A stretch of 64,000 bases of DNA from Bactericera cockerelli (GCA_024516035.1 CM044955.1:9846318-9910317); one strand, 5' to 3'. Positions 40,549 through 52,587 are shown, counted from the first letter of the stretch. Notes: generated by a model not told the origin, from the sequence alone. Made by a program: numbers and translations.

Positions 40549-41235
40549 CAGGGTGGCGCAGTGCGCATGACCACATTTGAAATTGTTACCATGCGTTTAA
40601 TAATTGAGTTAAGATATTGAAATAAAAAGTATTTTGTAGAAAAAATTTGGAAGTTCATTTTACATGAGTCAATTTTTCACGTATAAAAGATGATGTCCGA
40701 CAAAAGACGCCCTTGTAGAGTTACACATTCTTTGAGACGCTCGCCAAAGTTGTGCATCACGTTGACCACCATCTCATCAGGAATCCAAGCGATTTCACAG
40801 CGGATAGAGTCCTTCAGGTCAGCTAGGGTACGAGGTTTGTCGACATAAACTTTGGCCTTAGATATCCCTATAATAAGAAATCACACGGAGTGAGGTCGGG
40901 TGAGCGTGGCGGCCACAGCATGTCACCATTCCGGGGAATCACACGACCGGGAAAAATTTGACGCACAGGATCCATGGACAATCTTGTCCATGGATCGTGG
41001 ATTCTTGAGGAGATGTTTTTGAACGTGATGCACAACTTTAGCGACGTCTCAAAGAATGTGTAACTGGAAAAGGACGTCATTTGAAGGACGTCATCTTTCA
41101 TACGTGAAAAACCGACACATGTAAAATGAAGTTCCACATTTTTTCTACAAAATACTTTTTATTTCAATATCTTAACTCAATTATTAAACGCATGGTAACA
41201 ATTTCAAATGTGGTCATGCACACTGCGCCACCCTG
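40549..41235. mobile_element. 687-bp mariner-derived palindrome with transposase remnants
   Basis: CAGGGTGGCGCAGTGCGCAT at the left and its near complement at the right are flanked by TA (40547-40548, 41236-41237). On the minus strand, 41137-40868 reads WPPRSPDLTPCDFLL, the hallmark of mariner transposases near the third catalytic Asp. The frame then continues after a break as VYVDKPRTLADLKDSI and NVMHNFGERLKECV. The left arm also encodes the Cterminal part in mirror image (HNF/RL.ECV). It is a rearranged, inactive copy. Confidence 0.82.
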
Positions 41236-41239
41236 TACA

Positions 41240-42095
41240 AGTAGTCATATCTTTGGGTACTTAATTAGACTCAGTCAAGCATTGAGTCATACCAATTATC
41301 CATGATGCTTCAAGATTGAAATGATTATCTACCCATCCAAATTCTTAGTATTATGAGAAGTCAGGATCTAAATACCTATCTCTTCTGTATGAAGAGATAG
41401 GTATTTAGATGTGACTGTGACTGTATTTGTTTGTTTAAAACCAGATTTTTACCAACTATTATTTCATGCCACTCTCTCTGTGTATTCATATTACTTTTAC
41501 TGAAACATGAGATTTACATAAACATTATGGAAGTCTTGGTCATACACCTCATTCCTCTGTGATGACTCATTCTGGCTTTACTACCTAAATGGTAAATGAG
41601 TATATTTACATTTGACTCCAGGATATGTTGGTTGCTATGTTTTCTTTGACTATACAATATGTTGGTTGGTGTACTCTCTATATAACTAAACAATATGTTG
41701 GTACATATATTTTTTCACAACTATTATAAGATATATGACAGTATATTATGTACTCATATCTGATGCATGAATTTCCATTGACCCAATCTTTATTTTACAA
41801 CAAATACACATTGTTTAGTACTGATAAAAAGAAATTGTGTAAGAGAAATATAAAAAAGACATACACAAAATATATTTTATTATTATTATTATTATTATTG
41901 AATTTTATCTTATCTGTATGTAAGAAATTCTAATGAATGAAAACCATTCATGTTTTCACAAAAACTTCTCATTGATATTTTGAGTGATTCCAAAAAAAAT
42001 GTATTAAAAATTAATGGTTCCTATAAAAAATATGAATCAGAAATGAACTGTCCTTAATTGTAGGACTCAAAAGTTATTTAATTTATAGTTTTTTT
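41240..42095. other. No assignable feature
   Basis: AT-rich sequence. Three short ATATGTTGG-type repeats occur around 41620-41700 and an ATT run at 41876-41900. No coding exon with support was seen. Confidence 0.5.
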
Positions 42096-42240
42096 TATGC
42101 TTGGCTATTCTCGAGCCAACCCAGGCTGGCTGAGATTAATATATGTAGGTAGTTAGATTGTGCATTAAAAAAAAAGATTGTGAGTTTCCAACTAATGGAG
42201 GGTGAAACCCCATACTGAATTACCTAGATGTTCTAGAGAC
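42095..42240 (+). repeat. 5S-SINE/family D body fragment
   Basis: GGCTGGCTGAGATTAATATA ... CTAATGGAGGGTGAAACCCC matches the shared body module, with an internal A-rich insertion. The head is missing. The region 42250-43270 otherwise shows only an antisense repeat K fragment near 42990-43080. Confidence 0.6.
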
Positions 42241-43269
42241 ATTCAGAAGAAGAAATAAATAATACAAATATACAGCACTCTAGTTTGTAGATTTTATAAT
42301 AATAATCAAAAATTGTGCAACAGCGTTTCTAGGTGTCTGAAGGATTAGTATCCTCTGCTGTTGTTTTTTAAATCTGCATATCAGCAATGATAATGAACTT
42401 GAATCACAGGCTTGATTCTAAAATTTAGAGCAGAATTCAGACCCATAGTATATCCATTGTTTAAAAAATAAAAAGAAGTGATCCCCAAAAGATGGCCCGT
42501 GATACATGCGGTAAAGGCTGATAGTACAAGACAATACAATACTCTGTTTATGCTGCGAGAATGACACTAAAGAGCCCCTTTACTCTCACAGTATAAAAGT
42601 AGTCTAAAGAATGTCTCATTTATTGTTTTCAAAAAAAAAAAAATAAGGTTAATAAAATCCCCAGGAGAGGAAATAGTAGTAAGCTTATAAAAGTGTTTAT
42701 AACCTTTTAAAAATAAGCTTTATAAAATGTTTGAATTTTGTCATGGAAAAACCGGAGCTTAGCAATGACTTGAGATATACATAGAATTTATCTATTAATT
42801 TCGCCCTTAAAATGAAAAGTTTTGAGAACTCCTGTCATGCTCCTGGGATATGCAATATGTTTATACCTAGGATATGTTTCTGTTTATTCTGATTATACTG
42901 ATGTACTCATCTAATTGATGCATAGATCCCCTTGATGCGTCAATATACAGCAGTACTGTTGTGAACACTGAGACTGATTACCTATTTATTTAGGTGCGAT
43001 CAACCATCGTGAGAACTTGGACTGTTTCTCTACAAGCCATTATACTCTTGGGAAACTGCAAGTTAGCCTGGCTTGTAAGGGTTAGTTAGTCAGTTCTCTG
43101 TTTATAGTTATCCAGCGAGACACTGATCATCTGCCTGTTTAACGTCCCACAGCTAGACCCAGACCCATAATAGATAGATAAGCGATATAATAAATAAGCG
43201 CGCTTGGGTACAGCCACAAGCATCACTGGTGTCAGCGTTTTTGTTGTTCAAGCTAGTACATAAATTATT

Positions 43270-43478
43270 TTTTATAATAATAATAATATCGCCTTATTTA
43301 TACTGCCCGATGTAGACTATGAAGTCCCATTATTCCAGCAGTAAGCTCTAGACATATTATTATGTGGTAAAAATCCCCATGGGAGGATAACTTGTCATGT
43401 CCCAGCTGGGTTTCGAACCCGCGACCACTGGAATCTCTAGATTCACAGAGTGCCGCCTTTACCACTGAGCTACCGTAA
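43270..43478 (-). repeat. SINE family B (antisense)
   Basis: The ATT tail, GCCTTATTTATACTGCCCGA, antisense B box GGGTTTCGAACCCGCGACC and end ACCACTGAGCTACCGTAA are all present. Confidence 0.88.
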
Positions 43479-43549
43479 TGGTAACATAACTCTTATATGT
43501 AGATATACACTACACATTTATTAGATAACAGAGCATTTTGGTTTATCTA

Positions 43550-43850
43550 TCAGCGCCCTGACTAAACGAAAGTCAACGTTTTTCTGGTGAACCCTGTATA
43601 CTCCAGCATAAAATCTATGAGCACAACTAAGTTGTCATGGTTAACCAGCTCCTATATGTAAACACATCATAAATAAGACCACTTGGGTTTAGCTAGAACT
43701 AATCTGTCATATCGAACGAACGTCATTTTCTGGTCAACCCTGTATACGTGTATACTCTGTAGCATTATTTCTATGACGACGACGTTGCCATGGTAACGTA
43801 GCTCTTATCTGTGAACACATGATAAGGGCACTCGTGTTCAGCTACGAGCG
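43550..43850 (+). repeat. Two-copy direct repeat, about 180 bp
   Basis: AACCCTGTATAC, TTGTCATGGTTAACCAGCTC / TTGCCATGGTAACGTAGCTC and AACACATCAT / AACACATGAT recur in the same order. It is an old tandem duplication. Confidence 0.55.
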
Positions 43851-43994
43851 GGCTGGCGAAACCAAAGAGATGGATGTCTGGAGGGTCAAGGGGTTATAAT
43901 CAAAGAGATGTGTTGTGTCTACGCAGGAGATAGGAAGTGGGAGTGGCCTATGAAGCGAGCCATTGGCTATCATAATCTAAGAGCATTCAGTTAT

Positions 43995-44220
43995 CAGTTG
44001 CCTTAGCCAACGTCGATGGCGTGTTGACTGCTCCGGTTCTCGTAGGATCACCGAAGTTAAGCAACGACCGGCGAGGTGAACACTTCGTGATGCTGGCATT
44101 CCGGCCCAACCCAGACTGTGTGAGGTTAATGTGGGTAGCAGTCTTGTGAGTTTCCTGCGAATGGAGGGTAACACCCCCGTCATGATGTGACTATGAAGTT
44201 GAAAGCACAGTTGAAAAAAA
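43995..44220 (+). repeat. 5S-rRNA-derived SINE family E (best copy)
   Basis: The head GCCAACGTCGATGGCGTG then CGGTTCTCGTAGGATCACCG and AAGTTAAGCAACGACCGGCG follows eukaryotic 5S rRNA from its 5' end through the internal promoter. The body CAGACTGTGTGAGGTTAATG ... GGAGGGTAACACCCCCGTCA is the antisense match of the family D tRNA-SINE body. The tail ends ATGTGACTATGAAGTTGAAA. It is a SINE3-type element, not a functional 5S gene. Confidence 0.85.
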
Positions 44221-44280
44221 GTTATCAGTTGCTTGCTTGACATGAGGCCCAGTTCTGGCACTCCTACTGAAATACATCTT

Positions 44281-44395
44281 CTCATTTGGGATTTTGACCA
44301 CATAATAATACGTCTTGGGCTTACTACTAGATAACTAGACTAATAAAACTTCATCGTAATAGTCGGAAAATATAAATAAGGCGATATATTATTAA
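44281..44395 (+). repeat. SINE family B body (partial, sense)
   Basis: TTTGGGATTTTGACCACATA ... AATATAAATAAGGCGATATA, headless. Confidence 0.75.
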
Positions 44396-44409
44396 TACTG
44401 TGCTTTATT

Positions 44410-44500
44410 TTACTTCCGAGAAATTTTTAATATTAAAAATCGGAAGTATTGTGTTCGTTTTTGTAAAAAAAAATATTTTTTTTGCTCCGATTTCATTTCA
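44410..44500 (+). repeat. Repeat H head (sense)
   Basis: TTACTTCCGAGAAATTTTTA then CGGAAGTATTGTGTTCGTTT forms a hairpin head shared with 34362, 45775 (antisense) and 47993. Confidence 0.7.
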
Positions 44501-44529
44501 TTTTATTTTTTTATTATTTACTAATGAGT

Positions 44530-44815
44530 TATTCACAGCCTTTTTTGTTTCGTAGCCATGAAACAGAAGCTACTGTAGACGCTTGTGGTCTGTGCTGTAG
44601 CTTGCCCAAACCGCAGTATGCCTCCCGTCTGATGGGCGAAAAGTGACACATTACTTCCCATTTAGGTGGTTGGTCAACACGAGCGCACCGGAAGGTATCC
44701 CTTACAAGCAACTGTAACCAAATTTAGAATACAATTTTTTTGTTGGCACGGGGGATGGAACCCGGGGCCTTCCGCATGGCAAGCGAGTGCTTAACCACTG
44801 AGCTAATCGCGTGCT
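44530..44815 (-). repeat. SINE family I with tRNA-like head (antisense)
   Basis: Body TCGTAGCCATGAAACAGAAG. The right end GATGGAACCCGGGGCCTTCC ... TTAACCACTGAGCTAATCGC is an antisense tRNA-like head. Confidence 0.8.
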
Positions 44816-45047
44816 AAATCTTTCACAATAAACCTATTTGTGTTATGCTCAGGTTTCTAAGGGATTGTGAAGGGGGCAGCATGAAAGTGTCTAAAGGGGC
44901 AAAACATAAAGGTGGTCCTATTCTCTTTATAAGAAAGACAAAGGGACCCCTCATCTCGTGAAACCTCTACGGAAATATTTATGTCTCAACAACTTCCTTC
45001 ATACTTCTTCCCTGATACAAATCAGGCGAGAGTTTTTTTTTTTGCTG

Positions 45048-45775
45048 TTGACAGTGTTAAGATGTTGAGTAGAAAAAATACGCTGCCAATTATGGACTCA
45101 ATACTTCCTCGTGATTGGTTCACATTGTATACACGTGGCAATTTTGAGATTTTATACTAAATCACTTGTATCTCCAAAACTGCTTAACCGATTTTCTTGA
45201 AATTTGTTTTTTCTACATTCTAGATTATACAAAAAATTCTGTATTGGCAAGTCATAGACTCCATTTTTGTACTTTTTGTCCAAAATTATTTTGGTTTTTC
45301 TTAAATATCAGTGCTAAATCATAATTTTTATTTAAAAAATGCAGTATGTAAAACGTCAACACACATATTCTTACAAAATGTCATCAAAATCGGGTGTACC
45401 GCTCACGAGTTATAAGCGGTGAAGTAAAAAGTTAGTGGTCAGGCGCATAGTCTCTTTCACCCAGAACCACTATTGCAAAGTTAATGAATTTTAAATGGGA
45501 TCATCTATAATACGTCTTCTATAAGTATTCAAAATTTTATTGAGATCCGTTCGTTAGTTTCCGAGATTTGCGCGTTACAAGGAATATTTTTAACAGACCG
45601 ACAGACAGACGCAAAACCAAAGTTGCTCAGGAGGTTATGAAACGCCCAGAAATATGAAGAAGAAAAAAAAATTGAAATCGGTGCAAAAAAATGTTGTTTA
45701 TTTTTACAAAAAGGAACACAATATTTCCGATTTCTAATGTTAGAAATTTCTCGGAAGTAATTAACTATCACGTTT
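45048..45775 (-). repeat. Repeat H, longest copy (antisense)
   Basis: The right end TTCTAATGTTAGAAATTTCT with CGGAAGTAA is the hairpin head. The interior has AGTTGCTCAGGAGGTTATGA, the complement of the 34480 text, and ATTGGTTCACATTGTATACA, shared with 46990. No ORF was found. It may be a non-autonomous element. Confidence 0.65.
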
Positions 45776-46317
45776 GACGCAATCTCACTCGCTGGATCTC
45801 CTCACCCCTTTATTTAGTAATTTAATGAAAACCCTGTTTCAGATAGACAGATCTGTCGAGAATTGTACTCTGTACAGACACAAATTATAGAATAGAATAG
45901 AAATTACTTACTGTTGGTTTAAACAGGTCGCGGGGAACCAAAACCTCCATGAACCAGCTGCCTCCATTGTAGTCTGTCCTGCGCAAATGTTTCTTAATTT
46001 ATTAGAAAAGAAATTACCTTGTTTATACTCCCGAGGTGAGTCTAAAAAGACCCTTTATATCAGCAGTCTAAACAAGGTCTTATTTATTTTCAAATTTAAA
46101 CATACATTCTTAAGATTATATACACAAAAAAACCTTGCTTTGCTCAGGTTCTAGTGCTTAGGTTATAGTAAAGTTGTCAGTAGTCACCGTGGCCAAGTGA
46201 GTTAGTGCACTTGGCATTGCACATAGAATAGGTAATTCAACTAAAATGAAGAAAAAAACTCTAGAAATCTAACTGCAAACTTCATTTTTGGAACTCCCAT
46301 CAATGTAATGTAATGGT

Positions 46318-46412
46318 ATACAGGGTGTCCATAAAGCCCACCCCACGCCCGTATCTCAAAAACGGCTGAAAATACAGATTATTTTGAGGATTAAGTTTCA
46401 GCAAAAAAATCT
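46318..46412 (+). mobile_element. Mariner-type MITE left end
   Basis: TATACAGGGTGTCCATAAAG followed by CCCGTATCTCAAAAACGGCT. The matching right end is absent; it breaks into a family I SINE. Confidence 0.55.
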
Positions 46413-46610
46413 GCCCACAGTGCCGCACTCGGGCTGGGAAGTGTTGACCCAGCACCTAATTTGGAAATATTGTCACTTCTCGCCCATCAGAGGGGAGCCA
46501 TACTACGGGATGGGCAGGCTACAACACAGACCACAAGCGTCTATAGTAGCTCCTGTTTCATGGCTACGAAAAAAAGGCTATGAAACACTCATCTTTAAAA
46601 AAAAAAAAAA
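46412..46610 (+). repeat. SINE family I (sense, headless)
   Basis: GTGTTGACCCAGCACCTAAT ... TAGCTCCTGTTTCATGGCTA, ending in poly-A. It is the sense counterpart of 2850 and 44530. Confidence 0.75.
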
Positions 46611-46611
46611 T

Positions 46612-46815
46612 CGTATTCAACATATTGTTATCGCAACTAGTATGTTGCTGTCTATAGGTATAATAATCTCCAAATCAAAACATACACTTCCCATTATTTC
46701 TCTATCATATTCAACATATTGTTATCGCAACTAATACGTTGCTGTCAGGTATATACTCTCCAAATCAAAACATACTGTTCCCATTATTTCTCTATCAAAT
46801 TCAACATATAGTAAG
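46612..46815 (+). repeat. ~97-bp tandem repeat, about 2.1 copies
   Basis: ATTCAACATATTGTTATCGC starts at about 46615 and 46711, and a third partial copy (ATTCAACATATAG) at 46799. Confidence 0.85.
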
Positions 46816-46959
46816 CACATGGTGAGCTAACATAAACACTCAGAGGTAAGAGATAAAGTAATAACATCACGAAACACTAACTGGAAACTAAAAACAAACT
46901 TACAGAGTGTTAAAAAGATTTTTTCTTATCTGGGGAAAACCCAACATTGATAAAGCATA

Positions 46960-47170
46960 AAAAAAATACACTGTCAATTATTATGGACACAATACTTTCT
47001 CGTGATTGGTTCTCACACTATATACACGTGGCAATTTTGAGATTTTATACTAAATCACTTGTATCTCCAAAATCGCCTAATCGATTTTCTTCAAATTTGT
47101 TTTATATGGTAGAATTCCGGTTTTCCTACATTCTAGATTCTACAAAAAAATTCTGTATCGGCAAGTCGCA
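46960..47170 (-). repeat. Repeat H fragment (antisense)
   Basis: TCGTGATTGGTTCTCAC and TACTAAATCACTTGTATCTC match 45110-45180. Confidence 0.7.
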
Positions 47171-47179
47171 GACCTAATT

Positions 47180-47335
47180 TTTGCACAACAACCTCACCCA
47201 GCCTGGTTTGGGCCGGGAACGCCCTCTCGTGTTCCTCTTCTCTAGGAAGGTATCAGAATTTTTGTTCGAAAATTCTGCCCGGTCTGGGGTTCGAACTCAT
47301 GACCTGTGGACCAAAATTAGCAGTAGTGATATGAC
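47180..47335 (-). repeat. SINE family D-like (antisense)
   Basis: AACCTCACCCAGCCTGGTTT body and CTGGGGTTCGAACTCATGAC antisense B box. The region 47340-47990 is AT-rich with nothing I can assign. Confidence 0.65.
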
Positions 47336-47992
47336 CATGCTGTTGTTAATATTACTTGTAGCAATATTAATACTGGCTACTGATGTTATCTACGAGAGGT
47401 GCTATGTTTACATCCCTTACCCTAACATGAATTGAGTGTTTTATGGTTTTTGCTAATCTACGTTTAGTTTCTCTTATGGATCGTGCGCTCTCGTCAAAGA
47501 CTTCACTAGTCCAGTTTATGTTCTCGTTCACAGGTCTTCGTTTCGTTGATAAGTAATTCAGTAGCAGACTTTAGTTCTGGAAACGAGTTGTATCAGTACC
47601 CGTCGTACTTTTTAGTGCTGTGTGAAGAAGTAAAAAAAAAATTATCAGTGATTTTTAAAGTGGTCTTGATCAATTTTAGTGACAGTGTTGTTTTTTTTTA
47701 ACCCTGAGAAGAGAGGTAGTTGACGAATTGTTCGAACCTTTTAAATGTGTCAAGTGGTATGAAATAAGAAATATAAAATTATATATAAAAAAAAATATTT
47801 TAAAATTATGTAGAATAAATATTGTTTTTTTTTAAACATTTTCTACGTATATAATATTATTATATTTCTTTAAAATTTGACATACAAACAAATACAATTC
47901 TAAACTAATTACGTTTTCTAATATTTTAAACAAAACACACCTTCTTATTTTAGATGATTTTCAAAAGGGGTTGATCTTTATGAGATCAATGT

Positions 47993-48110
47993 CACTTCCG
48001 GCAAATTTCTAATGTTATAAATCGGAAGTATTGTGTTCGTTGTTAAAAAAAAAATATTTCTTTGCTCCGATTTCAAAAAAATTCATATTTCTGGACGTTT
48101 TTTCTATGTT
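47993..48110 (+). repeat. Repeat H head (sense)
   Basis: CACTTCCGGCAAATTTCTAA then CGGAAGTATTGTGTTCGTTG and GCTCCGATTTC. Confidence 0.65.
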
Positions 48111-48389
48111 TGCCCATGGATTCTACATCAATTGTTTTGTAAAAAAAAAATACTTTCTCATTAATTCATGGTTTTCCCTACTGTCGTAATTGTGTTGATT
48201 TAACATTAGTTTCCATTTCATCAGACAGGCAGACACCTGGCTTTGTTTATCTTCTAGATGTCTACTTTAAATTGCACTGCATTATCTTTACTACGCATTG
48301 CATTGTCAATTACTTCCATATGCACTGTGGTAGTGTGGTTGCGGTTGCAAAATTGGTATCACTCAATTTTTTTTTGTTTAAAAAAAAAG

Positions 48390-48560
48390 GTAAGTGTGCC
48401 CCGGAACCGCCTTCGCATTACTTCAGGGCACTTTACCTTTACATCCATGCCATTCCGGAAAGGGACCAAATCGGGCAGACTTTTCCGCTCCGGCCGGGAT
48501 TCGAACCCGCAACCTCCGAGTCTAGCTAGCAATGCTCTTAACCACTGAGCCACTATCACT
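48390..48560 (-). repeat. tRNA-headed SINE family F (antisense)
   Basis: Antisense: GGGATTCGAACCCGCAACCT and TTAACCACTGAGCCACTATC are B and A boxes. The body has GGGACCAAATCGGGCAGACT. It is the only copy of this family in the window. Confidence 0.75.
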
Positions 48561-49214
48561 CTACTAGAATTACTTTTTACTTTTAAAACAAAATAAACGA
48601 AGTTCTGTAACAACAATGCCAATGAGTATTCTAAGATTTGGGTGGAAGAGATTGCCATGGGCAATAACCCCGGCCTTTAGTTGGGATAACTTTTTTAAAA
48701 GCTTTTATCTTGTTTATACTGTTCATATTTTTTGTCATTACTTGTCTGTATATAAATGTCCTATCTTAATAAAGAATACAATAATAATAATAAGTTTTCA
48801 GAACGAGGCACTGTGCCCATCACAGCTGCCGCATTTCCTCTCTGGATACACAGAGAAATTCTCTGTTTCAAAAAAGAGGTTACTCTCTTCTCTCCTGATA
48901 ATTCATACAGGCTTATGCCTACTTCTTTAACAAATGCTTTGGCTTCTTGGCACCAAGCCGCCCCCCCCCCCTTGTTTCAAATGCGAGTGACACAAGCCAA
49001 GTAAAGAAAAAGTCAGAGATTGTGATAAATGATTGAATCAATATTCTGATAACACCAGCGGTAAGGCACAGATGAGACAACGAATATCGGGAAATGGCCT
49101 TTGAAAATATTCATCAATGGAAATGATCATTGATGGTAGTCAAGTGGTCAAAAATATTATTGAAAAAAAAAAACAGACCGACAGCGATATTTTGTATCCC
49201 TCTCAGGTAATAGA

Positions 49215-49430
49215 AAGTAACCTGTGCACTGGTAGTCAAGTGGTTAAGGCGCTTGTCTGGTAATCCAGGTAGCGTAGCCGTTGGTTCAAATTCCACCCAA
49301 TCATGATTTTTTCTTCATTTATTTGAGAAGACCACTTATTAATAAACGAGGGTTAGGTGGTAGAAAATGCTTTAAGAACTAAGCATTAACCTCGCCTGGT
49401 GGTTACCTTTCTATAAAAAGTTTTAGTTGA
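49215..49430 (+). repeat. SINE family A (sense)
   Basis: TGCACTGGTAGTCAAGTGGT, B box TTGGTTCAAATTCCACCC, body TTAACCTCGCCTGGTGGTTA. The region 49440-50170 is otherwise unassigned. Confidence 0.85.
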
Positions 49431-50174
49431 GTTAAATTATTAAAGACTTAAACATATTATTGATATGTAATTACTAATTATGTATCACTTACTCGTTCGA
49501 ACGATTACGACATTTGATTCCGAATTACAACCTACAGTTCAAATTACAATATTTTTATTTTATTTTTTTAACTCGAAACCTGATATATTCAAATGATAAG
49601 TAGTCCTGATAAGATAAGGAATTTTGGGATTGCCCAAAATTACAATAAGTACCTTGGATTTCTCCTGTAGGTTTAGAATCTCCTCCTTGAGTTGTATTTT
49701 GAACTTCTATTATTATACAATCAAATAAATTACAAAATGCATAGTAATATAATTAAAACATTAATATAATTTATAAAGATGTCCTAACTAAAGGGCGGGG
49801 TTATTGCCTATGGTAATCTCTTCCACTCAACCCTTACTTCTACAGTAGTCTACACCAGGTGCGGCTGGTGGGAAAATGTTCTGGGGGTGCTGCCACATGA
49901 ACCAGACTAAAATGGGATTCATACAATAGCTCTTTCAATATATAAAGAGTTTCAGTTTGTTCACCAGGCCGATCATAATAATTATGCAGGAATTATTCTG
50001 GAAATGTGTGATAATTTTCATTGGGTACGAGCTAGATTTTGAGAAAATATTCTATTTTTCGTGAGTGTGGTGCTGTTCCTCAGCTCCTTAGAACCGGGCG
50101 GGCCTGGTCTACACTGTTGTTGTGATTTTGAGTAATGAAATTTGAAGGGTAGCTACTAGCTGGTACGATGCCCA

Positions 50175-50270
50175 GCCAATCTGGTAAAGGAGCTAAGACA
50201 TTGGATCTGGGCGTCCATATAATCCTCTCACCACCATGATAGAGGTGTCTGTGCCTATCTCACGGACACC
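50175..50270 (+). repeat. GGGCGTCCAT...CACGGACAC dispersed repeat
   Basis: AAGACATTGGATCTGGGCGT ... GCCTATCTCACGGACACC is shared with 13945-14020. Its last bases lead directly into the 20-bp minisatellite. Confidence 0.6.
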
Positions 50271-51010
50271 AAAACTTAAGTACCGACATCAAGACTTGAG
50301 TACCGATACCAAAACTTAAGTACCGACACCAAGACTTGAGTACCGATACCAAAACTTAAGTACCGACACCAAGACTTGAGTACCGATAGCAAGACTTGAG
50401 TACCGACACCAAAACTTAAGTACCGACACCAATACTTGAGTATTGACACCAAGACTTGAGTACCGATAGCAAGACTTGAGTACCGACACCAAAACTTAAG
50501 TACCGACACCAATACTTGAGAACTGATACCAAGACTTGAGTACCGATACCAAAACTTAAGTACCGACACCAAGACTTGAGTACCGATAGCAAGACTTGAG
50601 TACCGACACCAAAACTTAAGTACCGACACCAATACTTGAGTACTGATACCAAGACTTGAGTACCGATACTAAGACTTTAGTACCGACACCAATAGTTGAG
50701 TACTGATACCAAGACTTGAGTACCGATACTAAGACTTTAGTACCGACACCAAGACTTGAGTACCGATAGCAAGACTTGAGTACCGACACCAAAACTTAAG
50801 TACCGACACCAATACTTGAGTACTGATACCAAGACTTGAGTACCGATACTAAGACTTGAGTACCGACACCAAAACTTAAGTACCGATACCAAGACTCAAG
50901 TGCCGATACCAAGACTTGAGTACCGCTACCAAGACTTGAGTACCGATACCAAGACTTGAGTACCGATACCAAGACTTAAGTACCGACACCAAGACTTAAG
51001 TACCAATAGC
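50271..51010 (+). repeat. 20-bp minisatellite, about 37 units, with higher-order pattern
   Basis: The unit TACCGA(C/T)ACCAAGACTTGAG has recurring variants (AAAACTTAAG, ATAGCAAGACTTGAG, AATACTTGAG). The ordered variant block GATAGCAAGACTTGAG then CACCAAAACTTAAG then CACCAATACTTGA starts near 50385, 50465, 50585 and 50765. Segments of several units were therefore duplicated together. Confidence 0.95.
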
Positions 51011-51199
51011 AAGGCAATGGTACTGACGAGTAGCTACCTAGCACTGCAGGCTAAATTTCAAGGTCAAGATAGTAAGTACCAGCAAAACCTATCAGCTGAT
51101 AGTGGAATTATTCGCAACCTAATACGTCATACAAATATGAAAATATATATCGCCTAGTCGAATACATGACAGTCATTGTGCCGTCTTGTGGCCTGGTTT

Positions 51200-51265
51200 C
51201 CTCACTCTCGGTAGCTGAGTGGTCTGGTAATCCAGAGGTCGCGGGTTCGAAACCCCTGAGAGTAT
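51200..51265 (+). repeat. tRNA-like SINE head
   Basis: CTCGGTAGCTGAGTGGTCTG and CGCGGGTTCGAAACCCCTGA resemble A and B boxes. It is shorter than a tRNA between the boxes, so not a tRNA gene. Confidence 0.6.
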
Positions 51266-51359
51266 CTGATTTCCTAGCCACTTGTGTTCCACCGGTAGGA
51301 CAACCGGTCGGGTTTGTGCTCCGCGAAATCTATATCCGTTGTCGAGAAACTGACTAATA

Positions 51360-51580
51360 TAATAATAATACTCTTTAGTGGAAGGTAGAAGGTAATCACC
51401 ACGCGAGGTTAATGCTCAAAGCATTTTCTACCACCTAATCTTCAGAGCCTTGTTATTATGTGTTTACAAACTCAAATTAATGAGGAAAAATTCATGCATC
51501 GGGTGAGATTCGAACCAACGGATCCCTACGCTACCTGGATTACCAGACTAGCGCCTTAACCACTTGATCAACAATCCAAT
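51360..51580 (-). repeat. SINE family A (antisense)
   Basis: The ATT tail, AATGCTCAAAGCATTTTCTA, GAGATTCGAACCAACGGATC and TTAACCACTTGATCA are all present. Confidence 0.85.
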
Positions 51581-51639
51581 GATACAATCCTGGTGTTTAC
51601 AAGAAGATAAATTTATATCTCTTTTTTGTTGTTGTCTAA

Positions 51640-51805
51640 CGGCGCTTTCAACTGCATGGTCATTGGTCATATCACGACGGGGGTTTCACAAACCAGCTAA
51701 TCAAATGAACCTCACCCAGCCTGAGTGGGGCTGGAAATAGCCAGCAGCACGACGGTTAGAATTTGAATCTTCACCCATCCAAGTCTTAACCTCCTTGGAC
51801 ATTGC
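51640..51805 (-). repeat. 5S-headed SINE family E (antisense)
   Basis: CTTTCAACTGCATGGTCATT tail, body GAACCTCACCCAGCCTGAGT and decayed 5S core CATTGCTTAACTTCAGTGAC. Confidence 0.75.
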
Positions 51806-51834
51806 TTAACTTCAGTGACAGAACGTAAATTGTA

Positions 51835-52003
51835 GCCCGTTCCAAAAACACTCTCCACTCTCAGCAAAATCCCCGCATCTCCCGTTTCAACCATCACACA
51901 ACGCACTCTAATTGGTTAATTTTGAATGCAGTAACCAATCAGAGTGCGTTGTGTGACAGTTGAAACGGAGATTCGGGGATTCTGAGAGTGGAGAGTGTTT
52001 CGA
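51835..52003. mobile_element. Hairpin MITE with CGTTCCA(A/G)AAACACT ends
   Basis: CACTCTCCACTCTCAGCAAA pairs with GATTCTGAGAGTGGAGAGTG. CACACAACGCACTCTAATTGGTTA pairs with the complement, forming arms of about 75 bp. A diverged relative is at 55152-55263. Confidence 0.75.
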
Positions 52004-52587
52004 CGCTGGCTGGCTGCATTATGCAATCTGTGTCCTGTGTCCGGCGGCCATGGCTGCCTCACTTCCTAGAAATGAGGACATGTTGGCTTCTCCTCAATCA
52101 CGTTCTATGTCCATGACTCACTCCTGGTCTTCTGCTGGGATTCCCCACAGTACAAAGACACCATGACGTAGTGGACCATGGTCCATGCCGTACATACATG
52201 TTTTATATCGACCCAGGCCGTACCTATTTTTCTCATTAGGATATTCACCTCTGTTCTCTTCTTACTAATGGCCGGGTCAAGATGACCTGCCAGGTCCAAC
52301 CTTATTGCTGCTAAACCTGAGTTCCGACCCGAGGCATGGTCCTATATTTATTTTTCCTAACCCTACTCTACACAATGAGGCATTGCCGACATCGTTTCAG
52401 GCCTGAATTTGGCGCCACCACCGTTTAGTAGCAATGAACTCACTAACTCCAGATAACTGTATTATGTGTTATGTAAAACACTTCTGTATGTATTGTGAGA
52501 TTTATGAGTCTTGTATCTTACCCAGGGCGCTGAGTTCATCTTAAGATACACATTAAGGATAACCTATGAAACTATCATTATTATTAA

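Noticed and set aside
43995..44100. Functional 5S rRNA gene
   Set aside because: Only the first half to two thirds of 5S is present. It diverges and continues into a SINE body found with several other copies.
48258..48664. Frames over the family F SINE
   Set aside because: They follow the tRNA-like head and differ in every frame; SINE sequence is non-coding.
50276..50652. Minus-strand YRYSSL/LKFW repeat frames
   Set aside because: 20-bp minisatellite translated in three phases.
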